DNA of 64,000 nt from Mytilus galloprovincialis (lineage: Eukaryota > Mollusca > Bivalvia > Mytilida > Mytilidae): assembly GCF_965363235.1 (NCBI RefSeq), contig NC_134847.1:60668439-60732438 (forward strand), in the 5' to 3' direction. Made by a program: the position numbers and the translations under genes. Below, piece by piece: positions 23,301 through 35,599 of this stretch (position 1 is its first letter; each line of letters opens with the position of its first letter). Under the pieces are notes generated by a model. That model searched no databases. It saw only the letters and a program-made list of their open reading frames with translations, and was not told the DNA's origin.

Positions 23301-24159
23301 TTAAAGACCTGTGGTAGTAGATAGGGCTGTTGATTTAAAGACCGAAATGGTAAATCTCGTCATCGTTTGAATTTAATCCTGGTATCTATGATGAGTTTAT
23401 TTTGAATCACTAAATGAATTATTATATTGATACAACACACTGATATTTATTTTGTATTACTATACAAATCCTTGATGAATGCCTGTAAACCTTTTCATCG
23501 ATCGTGAAAAAATCATAAACAGAATTCAGATCGACAGAGAAGAATTCGTTAACCCGAAGAAAAAAAAACGTATCCATACTGGCATTTATCAGTCAAGATT
23601 GCACCCGTTTGGTCCGAAAAGAAAAAAAAACCATTCTAACATTGATATTGGAATGTGACATACAATAAATGGCCAGACAAACTAAAGTAATGACATAATT
23701 ATAATTCAATTTTGGTTTATATTTTTCCGTGCTTACGCATCCGTGGCTTGCAAATGATAAGGTTTGGGTGTTTCTGATTAAGGTGAGTCTAGAGTTTATT
23801 TTTTCATTTACAGCTAAAACATTGTTTATAAGTGAAGCAAAACATGTTTCTTCGCAATTGCTCACTTCATACGACGATTTGAAAAGGGAGCTAATCGAAA
23901 TCAACATGGTTAGATCCTTATGAATATCATAAATGATAAACAAAAGTTGAAATGAAACTTACAGATCTTTCATGGTCCGAATTATAAAAAATATCATAGA
24001 TTTGAAGAATAATTTATTAAATTGTTTGAACACCGAAATCCAGTGTTAACAAGAGGACTTTTCTTAAAGGCTCTACTATCAGCACACACACAATGAGTTA
24101 GAAAAATTGAAAGCAGCGAATGTGTAGTATAAAGGCAGAATAAAGTAAAACAATAAAAT
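20375..24159. other. 3' flank of the membrane-protein gene; no further gene seen
   Basis: This is 3.8 kb of AT-rich sequence. AATAAA-type signals occur near 20499, 22284 and 22545, so part may be 3' UTR. At 21590-21780 a loose repetition of CTTTATGCxxTTCTTCAGAATGTTT occurs at about 36-base spacing. Open frames of 60-116 codons are Phe-, Ile- and Tyr-rich and look like chance. Confidence 0.4.
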
Positions 24160-24405
24160 TACCGAACTCCTAGGAAAATTTAAAACGGAAAGAACATAAG
24201 CAAACTACAAAGTCAAAAGTTCAAACGCATCATACGAATGGAAAACAACTGTCATATTCTTGTCTTGGTACAGATATTTTCGTATGTAGACAATGGTTGA
24301 TCAAACCTGGTTTTATAGCTAGCTAAACCTCTCACTTGTATGACAGTCGCATAAAATTCCATTATTTTGACAACGATGTGTGAACAAAACAAAAGGACAT
24401 AATTG
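24160..24405 (+). repeat. Dispersed repeat family B, copy 2
   Basis: It holds GAATGGAAAACAACTGTCAT, TTGTCTTGGTACAGATATTT, TTTTATAGCTAGCTAAACCT and CTCACTTGTATGACAGTCGC. It is the best-preserved family B copy here. Confidence 0.8.
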
Positions 24406-24524
24406 TGTGACGTACATTTTCACTGAAATGTAACACATTTTATTAAGGGACCAGCATAGGACTACATAATACCAACAAGGAATTGGAGGTATTTATCCAT
24501 AGGGTTGTTTGCGTATCTGGAAAT

Positions 24525-24750
24525 AAACTCATCATAGATACCAGGACTAAATTTAGTATATACGCCAGACGCGCGTTTCGTCTACAAAAGACTCATCAGT
24601 GACGATCGAATCCAAAAAAGTTAAAAAGGCCAAATAAAGTACGAAGTTGAAGAGCATGGAGAACCAAATTTTCTAAAAGTTTTGCCAAATACAGCTAAGG
24701 TGATCTATGCCTGAGGTAAAAAAGCCTTAGTATTTCAAAAAAATCAAAAA
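24525..24750 (+). repeat. Dispersed repeat family E, copy 1
   Basis: Motifs in order are ATAGATACCAGGACTAAA, TACGCCAGACGCGCGTTTCG, CTACAAAAGACTCATCAGTG and AAGAGCATGGAGAACCAAAT. The same order occurs at 45815-46020, and on the minus strand at 33872-34600. Confidence 0.75.
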
Positions 24751-25059
24751 TTTGTTTAACGGTTAGAAGTTTCGCATGAAGAAACAATTCTTTTGTCGTT
24801 CAATTTGCTGTATTGTGTGCAAATGAAATCCACAGTTTAGTTTTTGAAAATGTGAATACAATACTTGATAGTTTGGCAGATATGTCCGAAATTAAGATAG
24901 GAAAATGTGTAGCATCGTGCAGAAAAAATAAAGGCAGTCGCTATTTGATAGTTAAAAGTTTAAGTGATTATATGAGTAACAGTAACAAAAGTTTTTAAAT
25001 ATAAAATTTTGATATTTAATTATTATTCTTCCATTTTAGTTCCAGTGAGATATGATTTA

Positions 25060-25700
25060 ATCAGAGCCGGCTAAATAGCAAATTTGCTATTTTGCCGGTG
25101 CCGGTCAAATAGCCACTGCCAAAAATAAAAGCTTGAAACGACATGCATTTCTTACAGAATTTCAGGGTGTTGTAAATTCGGAATCAGGACTTACTGATAT
25201 ATAAACAAAAGATGTTTGAACAAACAATGAATTTCCGATCACACTCAAGTCGTCTCGTATTCCACGTGCCATTCGTGGGCCGATTTGAAACGTGCAATTG
25301 ATAAACAACTAAAGGAAATCGTTATCGAGCCTTCAATAGTCCGGGAAGTGATCCGATAGTTCCCATAGGGATACATGTTGAAACTGCAAAGATATGTGTA
25401 AATTATCGCTATTTTGTGCATTTTCCCTTTGATCTTTTTTTGTGATAATTTTCATATCATTCTACTCGCCTGAGATGGAAAATTATCGCTGGAAACTACG
25501 CATGCACCTGGCGTTGCTAACGAAATTGACACGAAATTGACATGAAATTGACACGAAATTGACTTGAAGTTGACAACGTCGTCATAGGTAAAATAGCGAT
25601 AAAAAGATTATCATTGTTCATCTCAACTCGATTGTCTTTCGCTGTCCCGGCTCAAGCGAGAAAAGCAATCTCGTTGAGATGATCACCGATAATCTATAAT
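25060..25700. repeat. Cluster of short palindromes and a 12-bp tandem run
   Basis: CCGGCTAAATAGCAAATT and its near-complement form a hairpin at 25077-25108. A run of GAAATTGACAC-like units lies at 25522-25574. TCATCTCAACTCGATTG (25619) pairs with CAATCTCGTTGAGATGA (25666). Spacing suggests a decayed inverted-repeat element rather than a gene. Confidence 0.5.
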
Positions 25701-27129
25701 TATCGGAAATTTAACCTGATAACTTTTTGACACGTTTCCACTTCTAGTCTAGATGAACATTAAAACAAATTAAAAGATGCTTAGTATATATAGCAACTTG
25801 ATATGACAAAAGGGTATTTTTTGCCAAACATGCGCGTAAAAAAATCCGAGTTTGTGACACATGTTTCGTGTTATGCAATTTAGCTTGAAACAATGCTGAG
25901 ATACTATCAAGAATTTGATTACAAGTGTTGTGTTTTATTGTTTTATGTACAGCTATGTTTATTGGATCAACGCCTTTTATCTTGATATCTATTTTCGAAA
26001 ACATTTCTTCTCATAAAAAGGGAGGTGTTAAAAATTTATTCTTACAACATTTCAAAGGTTTTTGATTGGTTTTTAAGACATATAAACGTTTTATTTCTAA
26101 ATATTTCCTGTATACAATTACACTGTATCTAAACCACACCGGTAAAATTGACGAATTGAGTGAACCTTGCCTCGAAATTGTTTAATTTCTCGTTAAATTG
26201 TTCACATTGTACTAGAAGAAAGGTTGCAAAACTAGTCATTATGAACATCTCAATACGTGTATCTCTGTGTATGGAACGAAAGAAATGGGTCATGTCAAAA
26301 TGGAACTGACCGGTTTCGTCAATGTTTACCACCCGGTTTCGTCATAGATTTCACTATGCATAACCCGGTTTGGTCAAATAAAAAAAAATCATAATTGCAT
26401 TACGTTATAATTGATTATTTAACTTCAGCGTTTAAAAGGAGTTTTGTGGGTCGTTGGAAAACAAGTTCTTTAACCGGACAACGGCTTATTATTTATATGA
26501 GTCTCAGATTCAAATAAATGATAAGCAAACACTTGAATTCCTACTCTTATAGAACACAAATATTTTAATTTTACTTTGCATTCCGAAATTTTTTAACAGG
26601 ATATTGAGGTTAAAGCTCTCTAAATATGCGTTTTCTATATGAGTTATGGGAAAATATGTTGAACATGTTTAAACTTGAAATTAAAGTTTACGGTCTTAAA
26701 AATCGAAACACACAATTGATATGTGATTTTCTCGCACAAAAGGATGAGCACCTTTATAAGTAATCTAATCATTCTATGAATGTGATCTTTTCTATCATCG
26801 TTAAAAATAAATCTTCTTAAGGATAAACGTTATATAATTAGACAAATAATAATTATTTTGTTAACATTACTAAAAAAAACCGGGTCTGTACTGTCGCCAT
26901 TGTGTTATGATGATCGTACAGTGACGTTGGTCAATATATTTTGACAATATATACGGACAGACGGATTCAGTTTATTTCAAAGTGGACGTAATTCGAACAG
27001 CTTTTACATACCGCCGAGTTGAACAATATTTTGATTATTTTTTGCTTTACAAAATCGTTAAATACACGAATCAATAGTTTTGGCAACCAAAGGTGGGGTC
27101 GGGGGCGTGCAACCTATACGTCTTCTAGA

Positions 27130-27353
27130 TTCGCTACTTATCTTATAAAGTGTATACCGAATTAAAATATTGTAAGAAACAGTTAGAAGGTTTGACCGGA
27201 ACATATACAAGTATGGTACACAGATCTAACGATTTCTTTTTTGTTTATAATAAACATAATCCAACTCACATAATCCAATTTCGCGGATGTCCCTGTTTTC
27301 TTATTTCTTACAATATTTTAATTCGGTATACACTTTATGAGATAAGTGACGAA
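27130..27353. repeat. Internal inverted repeat, 50-bp arms
   Basis: TTCGCTACTTATCTTATAAA on the left pairs with TTTATGAGATAAGTGACGAA on the right. Pairing runs on through ACCGAATTAAAATATTGTAAGAAA. The loop is about 120 bases. It is nested in the middle of the 2.9-kb long-inverted-repeat element. Confidence 0.8.
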
Positions 27354-27524
27354 TTTCAAGTTCTTTTTGTCGATTTCTATACATTTTTTTTTCAAATATA
27401 TATAAAAGTTATATAGCAAAAATGATAAGGAAGACAAAATATACAAATAAGTCGACTTGGCCGACTCCTAATAAAACTTATTGACCTTTAATTACGAGGT
27501 TTTTTTTCCATTTCGTTGCGTTTT

Positions 27525-28270
27525 TACACGCCTGTCACAATTTTGACAGGACGTATCATTGTATACACCCGTCTGTCAGTCTGTCTGCCCACCTGTCCGT
27601 CCGTCCTTTCATCCGTCGGTTCCTCCATCTATCAGTCATTCGGTCCGTCCGTCCGTCTATCTATCCGTCTATCCGTCTGTCTAGCATAAACATGTCGCAC
27701 CGTAACTTGAGGACAGCTTATCTTATTTTCTTAAAACTTAACATAGTTATTTCTTATAATGGTCAAAGGATCTGTAAACCTTTTAGTGAAAATCAAATTG
27801 AATCTTTTTGAGTTACAGGAAATGTAAGTGAAACAGGAATGTGGGTTTTTTTTTAACATGTCGCGCCATATCTCAAAAACGAAGTATTATAACTGCATCA
27901 AACTTTACATACTTCTTAGTTATATAAATCTTTTAAACTTCTGTTAACTTTTTGGTGATGTTTAAAATTTTGGTTTAGAGTGATTGAATTTTTTTTGGTA
28001 AAACAAAAAGGGGGGGGGGTGTCACTTATTGCGATGTATCTCAAAACTTATTTATGATTATTATTTAAATTTTACTCACTTCTTATTAATATTAATCTTA
28101 AGATCTTTATACTTTTTGGGGATGATTCAAACTTTTACTTTAGAGTTATTGAGTTTTTTGTAAAAAAGAATAGCGGTTTTCACATGGTGCGCCTTATCTC
28201 TGAAACTATTTCTGATTATTGCATATAACTTCACACACAAGACGACGGGCGTATCATGCGGTCATGGCGC
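27525..28270 (+). repeat. CCGT/CTGT-rich dispersed repeat
   Basis: It begins with a hairpin CTGTCACAATTTTGACAG, followed by about 130 bases of irregular GTCCGTCCGTC and TATCTATCCGTC units. Then come AACATGTCGC-type motifs that recur at 27690 and 27859. It appears to end near GACGGGCGTATCATGCGG (28244). Such CCGT-rich units are common mussel repeats. It is nested in the 2.9-kb element. Confidence 0.55.
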
Positions 28271-29445
28271 AGCTGTTTATTGCTAATTATGGTACAAAAT
28301 TCCCCTCTTGAACAAATTTGAAATTAGTTTGAATTTAAGTGAAATAAGGGATACGCCTTTCATTTAGAAAATGTGTATTACCATAATTACCTATGTCCAA
28401 ATGTGCCCGTTTAAAATAGATTTTAACACGCCAAGTTTACTTTACAATAAATATATATTTAAATACTCGAAAGACAATGTTCAGATCCGTGTCAACGTTG
28501 CTTTTTATTAATTTGTTTGTTTAAAAAAAAAACAAAAAAAACCGGGTGATATATGACGAAACCGGGTGATTATGTAGTAAACAACATTGACGAAACTGGT
28601 GTATTTTAATTTGACATGACCCTTTTCTTTCGTTTCATACACAGAAATACAAGTATTGAGATGCTCATAATAAATAAATTTGCAATCTTCGTGTCAGTAT
28701 CTATCCTCCTGTACCTTTCTTTCCGTACAATGTGAACAATTTAACGAGAAATTAAACAATTTCGAGGCAAGGTTCACTCAATTCGTCATTTTGACATGCA
28801 TTTTTACTTATTTCTCCGTTAATATAGAACGGTTGTAGAAAATATTGCATCTCACAATAGAAAATAGTTGCATATGTATATATATTCTTCCATATCATAA
28901 AAAAATAAAAATAATAAAAAATAATAAGGAGAAACCTACCTTTCTTTTGTCTATTCATGTTCCGTCATTGTGCCGGATGTTAGATACCATCGAGTCCGAG
29001 CAATTTTTGCCGGTGTGGTTCATCTTATAAGAAAACTTAGATAGTTTATTCTTACATTAAAATTACATGATAATTATACTATATCTTTGCAGTTTAAATT
29101 AACGTTAAGCCTAATTAAATAATGTAACTCAACATCCAAATTAGTCATGCTTGTGTTTTATATTGCATTGAAAAGCACCTGTTTAAATTTATGAGTCTGC
29201 GAACATGTAATTTAGCTAGTATATCTCTTGCCAATTTAATTACTTCATTACTTTAAAAGTCCCTATATTAATGCTTATATATAAATTCACGACTTGTTGT
29301 AAATACACTGGTTTTTATGGTGGAGGATGCTGTTCATTCATATTTTACAGAGGATTTATTGAGTTTTAATGTACATATACTGTTAACATTTATCGGTCTC
29401 ATCCGAGTGCTCCTAAACAGGAGGGAATTACGAAAGAAGAAGAAG

Positions 29446-29885
29446 AAGGTGGCACGGTAGTATTTCCTGGCCCATAGGGATAATGATAGCCTTTTTAGAA
29501 TTTTCACCACTTTCTAACACTGCAAAAAAATCTACATTCACACTTAACTGAAGTACTTTCATTTTACTATTCAGAAATGAATTTGAATATGTATCATGAC
29601 CGTTTACTTTTTTTGCTATTTTTAGAAACCTAAGGACACTAGTAGTTTTAGGTCTTTTATGGTGCAGTGAATACAAAATTTAAAAAAATTCTCAAAAATT
29701 CATTTTCATCTGTATGTAAAATTATTTCATATTTTTCTACACCTGATTCATCCCTCAGTTTGGGAAAGTATGTTCAGTTGATACTGTATTTTTTGTCCAA
29801 TCACACTGTTTAGATACATTTACCTAAGTAGGGTACACAAAAGAGCAACCTAAATTCTGGAATGCAAATACTACCGTGCCACCTT
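29446..29885. mobile_element. 440-bp inverted-repeat element (MITE-like)
   Basis: AAGGTGGCACGGTAGTATTT at 29446 is matched by its exact complement AAATACTACCGTGCCACCTT ending at 29885, giving 20-bp perfect inverted ends. The interior is AT-rich. An 82-codon minus-strand frame (29428-29676) is not recognisable as a transposase. Confidence 0.85.
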
Positions 29886-30139
29886 AAGATACAGTGAATT
29901 ACCTTAGTCGTCCAGGAGCATGCTGAAAATGAACCATCTTTCCAGGGATAACAGAAGGCAATAAAAATATAGTGTACGTTTTACCTTGGATTTACCATTA
30001 GTGTAAAAAATTTATCCATATAACGTAGAAGCATCGTTCAATTCTATACCTTAATTTCAAAATAGTTAGCAAGTAATAATATATCCATAAAAAGATGTTC
30101 ATTTACTACAATAAAAATGAGAGGCTATAACTTTTTTTA

Positions 30140-32513
30140 TCATTTTTTTAGCTCACCTGGCCCGAAGGGCCAAGTGAGCTATTCCCATCACTTTGCGTCC
30201 GGCGTCCGTCGTCGTCGTCCGTCGTCCGTCGTCGTCGTCCGTCGTCCGTCGTCGTCGTCCGTCGTCCGTCGTCGTCGTCCGTCGTCGTCGTCCGTCGTCC
30301 GTCGTCGTCCGTCGTCCGTCGTCCGTCGTCGTTAACTTTTACAAAAATCTTCTCCTCTGAAACTACTGGGCCAAATCAAACCAAACTTGGCCACAATCAT
30401 CATTGGGGTATCTAGTTTAAAAAATGTGTGGCGTGACCCGACCAACCAACCAAGATGGCCGCCACGGCTAAAAATAGAACATAGCGGTAAAATGCAGTTT
30501 TTGGCTTATAACTCAAAAACCAAAGCATTTAGAGCAAATCTGACATGGGGGTAAAAATGTTTATCAGGTCAAGATCTATCTGCCCTGAAATTTTCAGATG
30601 AATCGGTCAATCGGTTGTTGGGTTGCTGCCCCTGAATTGGTAATTTTGTGGAAATTTTGCTGTTTTTGGTTATTATCTTGAATATTATTATAGATAGAGA
30701 TAAACTGTAAACAGCAATAATGTTCAGCAAAGTAAGATCTACAAATAAATCAACATGACCAAAATGGTCAGTTGACCCGTTTAGGAGTTATTGCCCTTTA
30801 TAGTCAATTTTTAACCATTTTTCGTAAATTAAAGTAATCTTTTACAAAAATCTTCTCCTCTGAAACTACTGGGCCAAATTAATCCAAACTTGGCCACAAT
30901 CATCTTTGGGGTATGTAGTTTAAAAAATGTGTGGCGTGACCTGGTCAACCAACCAAGATGGCCGCCACCGCTAAAAATAGAACATAGGGGTAAAATGCAG
31001 TTTTTGGCTTATAACTCAAAAACCAAAGCATTTTGAGGAAATCTGACGGGATAAAAATGTTTATCAGGTCAAGATCTATCTGCCCTGAAATTTTCAGATG
31101 AATCGGTCAATCGGTTGTTGGGTTGCTGCCCCTGAATTGGTAATTTTGAGGAAATTTTGCTGTTTTTGGTTATTATCTTGAATATTATTATAGATAGAGA
31201 TAAATTGTAAACAGCAATAATGTTTAGCAAAGTAAGATCTACAAATAAGTCAACAAGACCAAAATGGTCAGTTGACCCGTTTAGGAGTTATTGCCCTTTA
31301 TAGTCAATTTTTAACCATTTTTCGTAAATTAAAGTAATCTTTTACAAAAATCTTCTCCTCTGAAACTACTGGGCCAAATTAATCCAAACTTGGCCACAAT
31401 CATCTTTGGGGTATCTAGTTTAAAAAATGTGTGGCGTGACCTGGTCAACCAACCAAGATGGCCGCCACCGCTAAAAATAGAACATAGGGGTAAAATGCAG
31501 TTTTTGGCTTATAACTCAAAAACCAAAGCATTTTGAGGAAATCTGACAGGGATAAAAATGTTTATCAGGTCAAGATCTATCTGCCCTGAAATTTTCAGAT
31601 GAATTGGTCAATCGGTTGTTGGGTTGCTGCCCCTGAATTGGTAATTTTGAGGAAATTTTGCTGTTTTTGGTTATTATCTTGAATATTATTATAGATAGAG
31701 ATAAATTGTAAACAGCAATAATGTTCAGCAAAGTAAGATCTACAAATAAGTCAACATGACCAAAATGGTCAGTCGACCCCTTTAGGAGTTATTGCCCTTT
31801 ATAGTCAATCTTTAACCATTTTTCATAAATCTAAGTAATCTTTTACAAAATCTCCACTGAAACTACTAGGCCACAATCATCTTTGGGGTATCTAGTTTGA
31901 AAAATGTGTCCGATGACCTGGCCATTCAACCAAGATGGCCAACACGGCTAAAAATAGAACATAGGGGTAAAATGCAGTTTTTGGCTTATAACTATGAAAC
32001 CAAAGCATCTAGAGCAAATCTGACAAGAAGTTAAATTGTTAATCAAGTCGATATCTATCTGCCCTGAATTTTTCAGATGAATTGGACAACTGGTTGTTGG
32101 GTTGCTGCTCTCCAATTGGTAATTTTGCCGTTTTTTGTTATCTTGAATACTATTATAGATAGCGATAAACTGTAAACAGCAATAATGTTCAGCAAAGTAA
32201 GATCTACAAATAAGTCAACATGACCTAAATGGTCAATTGACCCCTTAAGGAGTTATTGCCCTTTATAGTCAATTTTTAACAATTTTCATTAATTTGGTAA
32301 ATTTATGTAAATTTTTACCAAATATAGTTCTCTGTTACTAATGGGCAAAGTTCATTATAGATATAATTGTAAGAAGCAAAATCGTTCAGTAAAGTAAGAA
32401 CTTCAAACACATCACCATCACCAAAATACAATTTTGTCATGAATCCATTTGTGTCCTTTGTTTAATATGCACATAGACCAAGGTGAGCGACACAGGCTCT
32501 TTAGAGCCTCTAG
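30140..32513 (+). mobile_element. Helitron-like non-autonomous element with 500-bp tandem units
   Basis: The candidate 5' end is TC after an A (30139-30141), followed by the palindrome AGCTCACCTGGCCC..GGGCCAAGTGAGCT. A GTCGTCGTCC microsatellite block fills 30190-30335. Tandem units of about 500 bp then start with TTTTACAAAAATCTTCTCC at about 30338, 30839, 31340 and 31841, the fourth diverged and shortened. The 3' end shows a 7-bp hairpin, AGGCTCT-TT-AGAGCCT, followed directly by CTAG and a T. TC at 5', hairpin plus CTRR at 3', and an A/T insertion site are Helitron hallmarks. Elements with a tandem core between such ends are known in bivalves (pearl-type). No Rep/helicase gene is present. Confidence 0.65.
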
Positions 32514-32603
32514 TTTTACGTTTGTATAAATTAATAGAATCGATATTCTTATACAATAAACCATAAAAAATTAACTTTGACTCAAGCTTATATATAGATA
32601 TAG

Positions 32604-32945
32604 GAAGATGTGGCGTGAGTGCCAATGAGACAACTCTCCATCCAAATAACAATTTAAAAAAAAGTAAACCATTATAGGTCAATGTACGGCCTTCAACACG
32701 GAGCCTTGGCTCACACCGAACAAGAAGCTATAAAGTGCCCCAAAATTACTAGTGTAAAACCATTCAAACGGGAAAATCAACGATCTCATCTATATAAAAA
32801 TAATAAAAAAAAAAAAACGAGAAACGAGAAACACGTATAAATTACATAAACAAACGACAACTACTGTACATCATATTCCTGACTTGGGACAGGTGCAAAC
32901 ATTTGCAGCGGGATTAAACATTTTAATGGATCTAAACCTTCTCCC
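32604..32945 (+). repeat. Dispersed repeat family C, copy 4
   Basis: It reads GGAAGATGTGGCGTGAGTGC, CAATGAGACAACTCTCCATC, GAGCCTTGGCTCACACCGAA, ACAAACGACAACTACTGTAC and TTCCTGACTTGGGACAGGTG. It begins about 90 bases after the Helitron-like element. Confidence 0.8.
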
Positions 32946-33119
32946 TCTTTTCTGAAACAATAGCATAACATCACAACTTAGAAAAACACATTATAAAATA
33001 TCAATTGGCAGGCTTAACTCAATCAAAAAACGTACATTTATAATACACTATAAACGAATAAATTTGATCTGCTATTATATTATGCTATATTTACTGTCTA
33101 AATTTTCATTATCACAGAC

Positions 33120-33760
33120 TCCAATTTTGTCTTATCGATGATGTCAATGCCTTTCAACAGAAGAACAAATTTAAGATTACAAGTTATGTTTCAAGATAGT
33201 ATGAATATCTTGAGGCGGGTCATGCGTTTTGTTAAATTTTTTTGAATTCCTAATTTTCCATAGAGTACATTTAGAACATATGATACTGATGATAATGTAA
33301 AGAAAATTATCATATTTTAGTGTTTCCGTGTTTTTAACTAACATAATGTCCTTTTCAATAGGATTATTCACTCCTATGTTGATTTGATAAGTATTTCTTT
33401 GAGATTTTTTAAAATCAATTGTGATGTACTACAACTGAAAAAAAAGTGTGGCAGGGTTTCTATATTATTGTCTTTGTAACAAATGTGGCTTTTTCCATTT
33501 GATATCTTTTTTTATTTAATCGTTCTTCAGTTGATAAAATATTGTGCATGGATCTCCATTCAAATTTGTTTACTTTATTTTCAATTGTCAACTGTTTTAA
33601 TCCCGACCACATATATTTTCCCAAAGTATATTGTTTCCAAATATTTCCTCCCATTTAATTTGACATTTTGGATTGTGATTATTGAGTGCATCTTTCCCAA
33701 CAACCTTGGAAGGAATATGATTCCATAGAGACCGACAGGTATGGTGCATATCTCGGCTCA
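33120..33760 (-). mobile_element. LINE fragment (C-terminal end), decayed
   Basis: The minus strand encodes NKVNKFEWRSMHNILSTEER and LNKKRYQMEK, then, after a frameshift, SHICYKDNNIETLPHFFFSC and KNLKEILIKS. The pattern FxWRxxHNxLxTxxRL followed by CxxC-x-HFFFxC is the C-terminal, zinc-knuckle-like part of non-LTR retrotransposon polyproteins. Frameshifts and stops break it. Confidence 0.6.
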
Positions 33761-33871
33761 CTCCTAAATTGACAATTAAAGATTGATCACGAGAACTTTA
33801 CATTGCGATGAAAGAAATGGTTTCAAAATTCCCATTGCGAAATTTCAATTTCTATGTACCAACACTACTGT

Positions 33872-34600
33872 GTGTCTGTTTCATTACACCACTGTGTCGA
33901 TGCCACTGCTTGTGGACGTTTCGTCCCCGAGGGTATCACCAGCCCAGTAGAATGTGTAGTCAGCACTTCGGTGTTGACATGAATATCAATTATATGGTAA
34001 TTTTTATAAATTTACTGTTTACAAAACTTTCAATTTTTCGAAAAATTAAGAATTTTCTTATCCTAGGAGAAGATTACCTAAGACGTATTTGGCACAATTG
34101 TTTTGGAATTTTGGGTCCTCAATGCTCTTCATCTTTGTTATTGTTTCGCTTTTAACTGTTTTGATCTGAGTGTCATTGATGAGTCTTTCGTAGACGAAAT
34201 GCGCGTCTGGCGTATTAAATTATAATCCTAATACCTTTTATAACTATTTACACCACTGGGTCGATGCCACTGCTGGTCGACGTTTCGTACCCGAGGGTAT
34301 CACCAGCCCAGTAGTCAGCACTTCGGTGTTGACATAAATATCAATTATATATGGTCTTTTTTAATAAATTTCCTGTTTACAAAACTTTCAATTTTTCGAA
34401 AAACTAAGAATTTTCTTATCCCAGGAGTAGATTACCTAAGACGTATTTGGCACATTTTTGGAATTTTGGGTCCTCAACTTTCAACTTTGTTTTTGTTTGG
34501 CATTTTAACGGTTTTGATCTGAGCGTCACTGATGAGTCTTATGTAGACGTAACGCGTGTCTGGTGTATTAAATTATAATCCTGGTACCTTTGATAACTAT
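33872..34600 (-). repeat. Family E repeat in two tandem copies, period about 366 bp
   Basis: ACACCACTGTGTCGATGCCA at 33885 recurs as ACACCACTGGGTCGATGCCA at 34251. CGAGGGTATCACCAGCCCAG, GTTGACATAAATATCAATTA and GACTCATCAATGACACTCAG (minus strand) are shared. The end motif CGCGTCTGGCGTATTAAATT corresponds to TACGCCAGACGCGCG of copy 1 at 24565, inverted. Confidence 0.8.
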
Positions 34601-34654
34601 TCACAGATAACTTTGGTACTTGTCGTCGATTGTGAAATTTCACTGGAAGGGTAT

Positions 34655-35137
34655 ATATGTTGTGTACAAGATGTAAGTTTGTACATATTTTAATTTGTAC
34701 AGGGTTTTTGTACAAGTTATAAGTTTTTTTTACACCTTCTTTCTTGCAACAAGTGATAAAAGTGTTTTTTTTTCTAAAATGTATAGGTTTAATATCTTAA
34801 ATTAAAATTTGTATACTTCAACTTAACATTAAATGATGTTCTCATTGTGTTAAAACTGGAAATGAAGATACCTAAATGGTTTAAATTCTATTTTTTTCCC
34901 TATACCCAAATCATATTCATAAAAGTCTTTTTGTGTTCTTATAATGATTTTTGTATCAATGCTCAGTATTATACCGTATCATGTAGTTGTGGAAATATGA
35001 CAGAAATATGCAATACAAAAGAATTTGTGCTAGCATCATTCGTTTGTGTTAAGTGGTTCATAAAACACTGATAACTGGTACATGAAAAACTGTACAAATT
35101 ATAATTTGTACAACATTACAACTTGTACGCAACATAT
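34655..35137. mobile_element. Small element of the TTGTACAA-rich family
   Basis: The left end ATATGTTGTGTACAAG and right end CTTGTACGCAACATAT are inverted. Subterminal DNA on both sides is dense in GTACAA and TTGTAC (for example CTGTACAAATTATAATTTGT at 35081). It shares ends with the larger element at 36476-37813. The 74-codon frame inside is not recognisable. Confidence 0.7.
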
Positions 35138-35164
35138 ATAACAAATAAATTAATAGTTTTCTCG

Positions 35165-35325
35165 TTTAATTTGTTTTACATTGTAATTTCGGGGTCTTTT
35201 ATAGCTGACTATGTGGTATGGGCTTTGTTCCTTGTTGAAAGCCATACGGTGACCTATAGTTGTTAATTTCTGTGTCATTTTGGTGTCTTGTGGAGAGTTG
35301 TCTCATTGGCAATCATACCACATCT
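35165..35325 (-). repeat. Dispersed repeat family C, inverted copy 5
   Basis: The plus strand reads GGGTCTTTTATAGCTGACTA, TTGAAAGCCATACGGTGACC, GTGGAGAGTTGTCTCATTGG and CAATCATACCACATCTT. It is a well-kept 5' portion of family C on the minus strand. Confidence 0.8.
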
Positions 35326-35599
35326 TATTTTATTTTTTTATATTAGACGTGCATGCATGAGAATCCGAAATAATAATAAGTTTTATATATGTTAAATCAA
35401 CTGAAGGGAATATATGGTTCACATATCTAGCTGGCATGTTCTTGATTTGATGTCTACACATTTATGAAAGGTATCGTATAGGATGCAGTCACATTAAATT
35501 GGAACAAAGGATTTTCTCTGTTCTTATGTACAATTCATTCATTCGTTATAACACATAAGCATGTATTATAGATATATATATAGATCTTAAACTTGTTAA

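Larger units (their letters stand above)
26132..29020. mobile_element. 2.9-kb element with long (about 250 bp) inverted ends
   Basis: The left arm starts AACCACACCGGTAAAATTG (26132) and the right arm ends CAATTTTTGCCGGTGTGGTT (29020). From CGAATTGAGTGAACCTTGCC on the left, the complement is read from GGCAAGGTTCACTCAATTCG on the right, and pairing continues for some 250 bases at roughly 80% identity. The right arm carries an extra 210 bases (28795-29004) next to its tip. Both arms contain a repeated CCGGTTTCGTCA motif near the inner edge (26312, 26333, and complements at 28560 and 28590). No transposase is recognisable between the arms. Confidence 0.65.

Noticed and set aside
23729-23923. Coding-like frame with SEAKHVSSQLLTSYDDLKRE
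   Set aside because: It is helical and polar in character but isolated, with no partner exon and no recognised family; too weak to call.
24813-24998. Frame with EIHSLVFENVNTILDSLADM, perhaps a TRIM-like coiled-coil remnant
   Set aside because: The resemblance is only general, there is no RING, B-box or NHL sequence nearby, and it follows directly on a dispersed repeat.
25077-25108. Terminator-like hairpin
   Set aside because: In an animal genome a hairpin of this kind is better read as part of a decayed inverted-repeat element.
30117-30335. Arg/Pro/Ser-rich 72-codon frame
   Set aside because: It reads the GTCGTCGTCC microsatellite inside the Helitron-like element.
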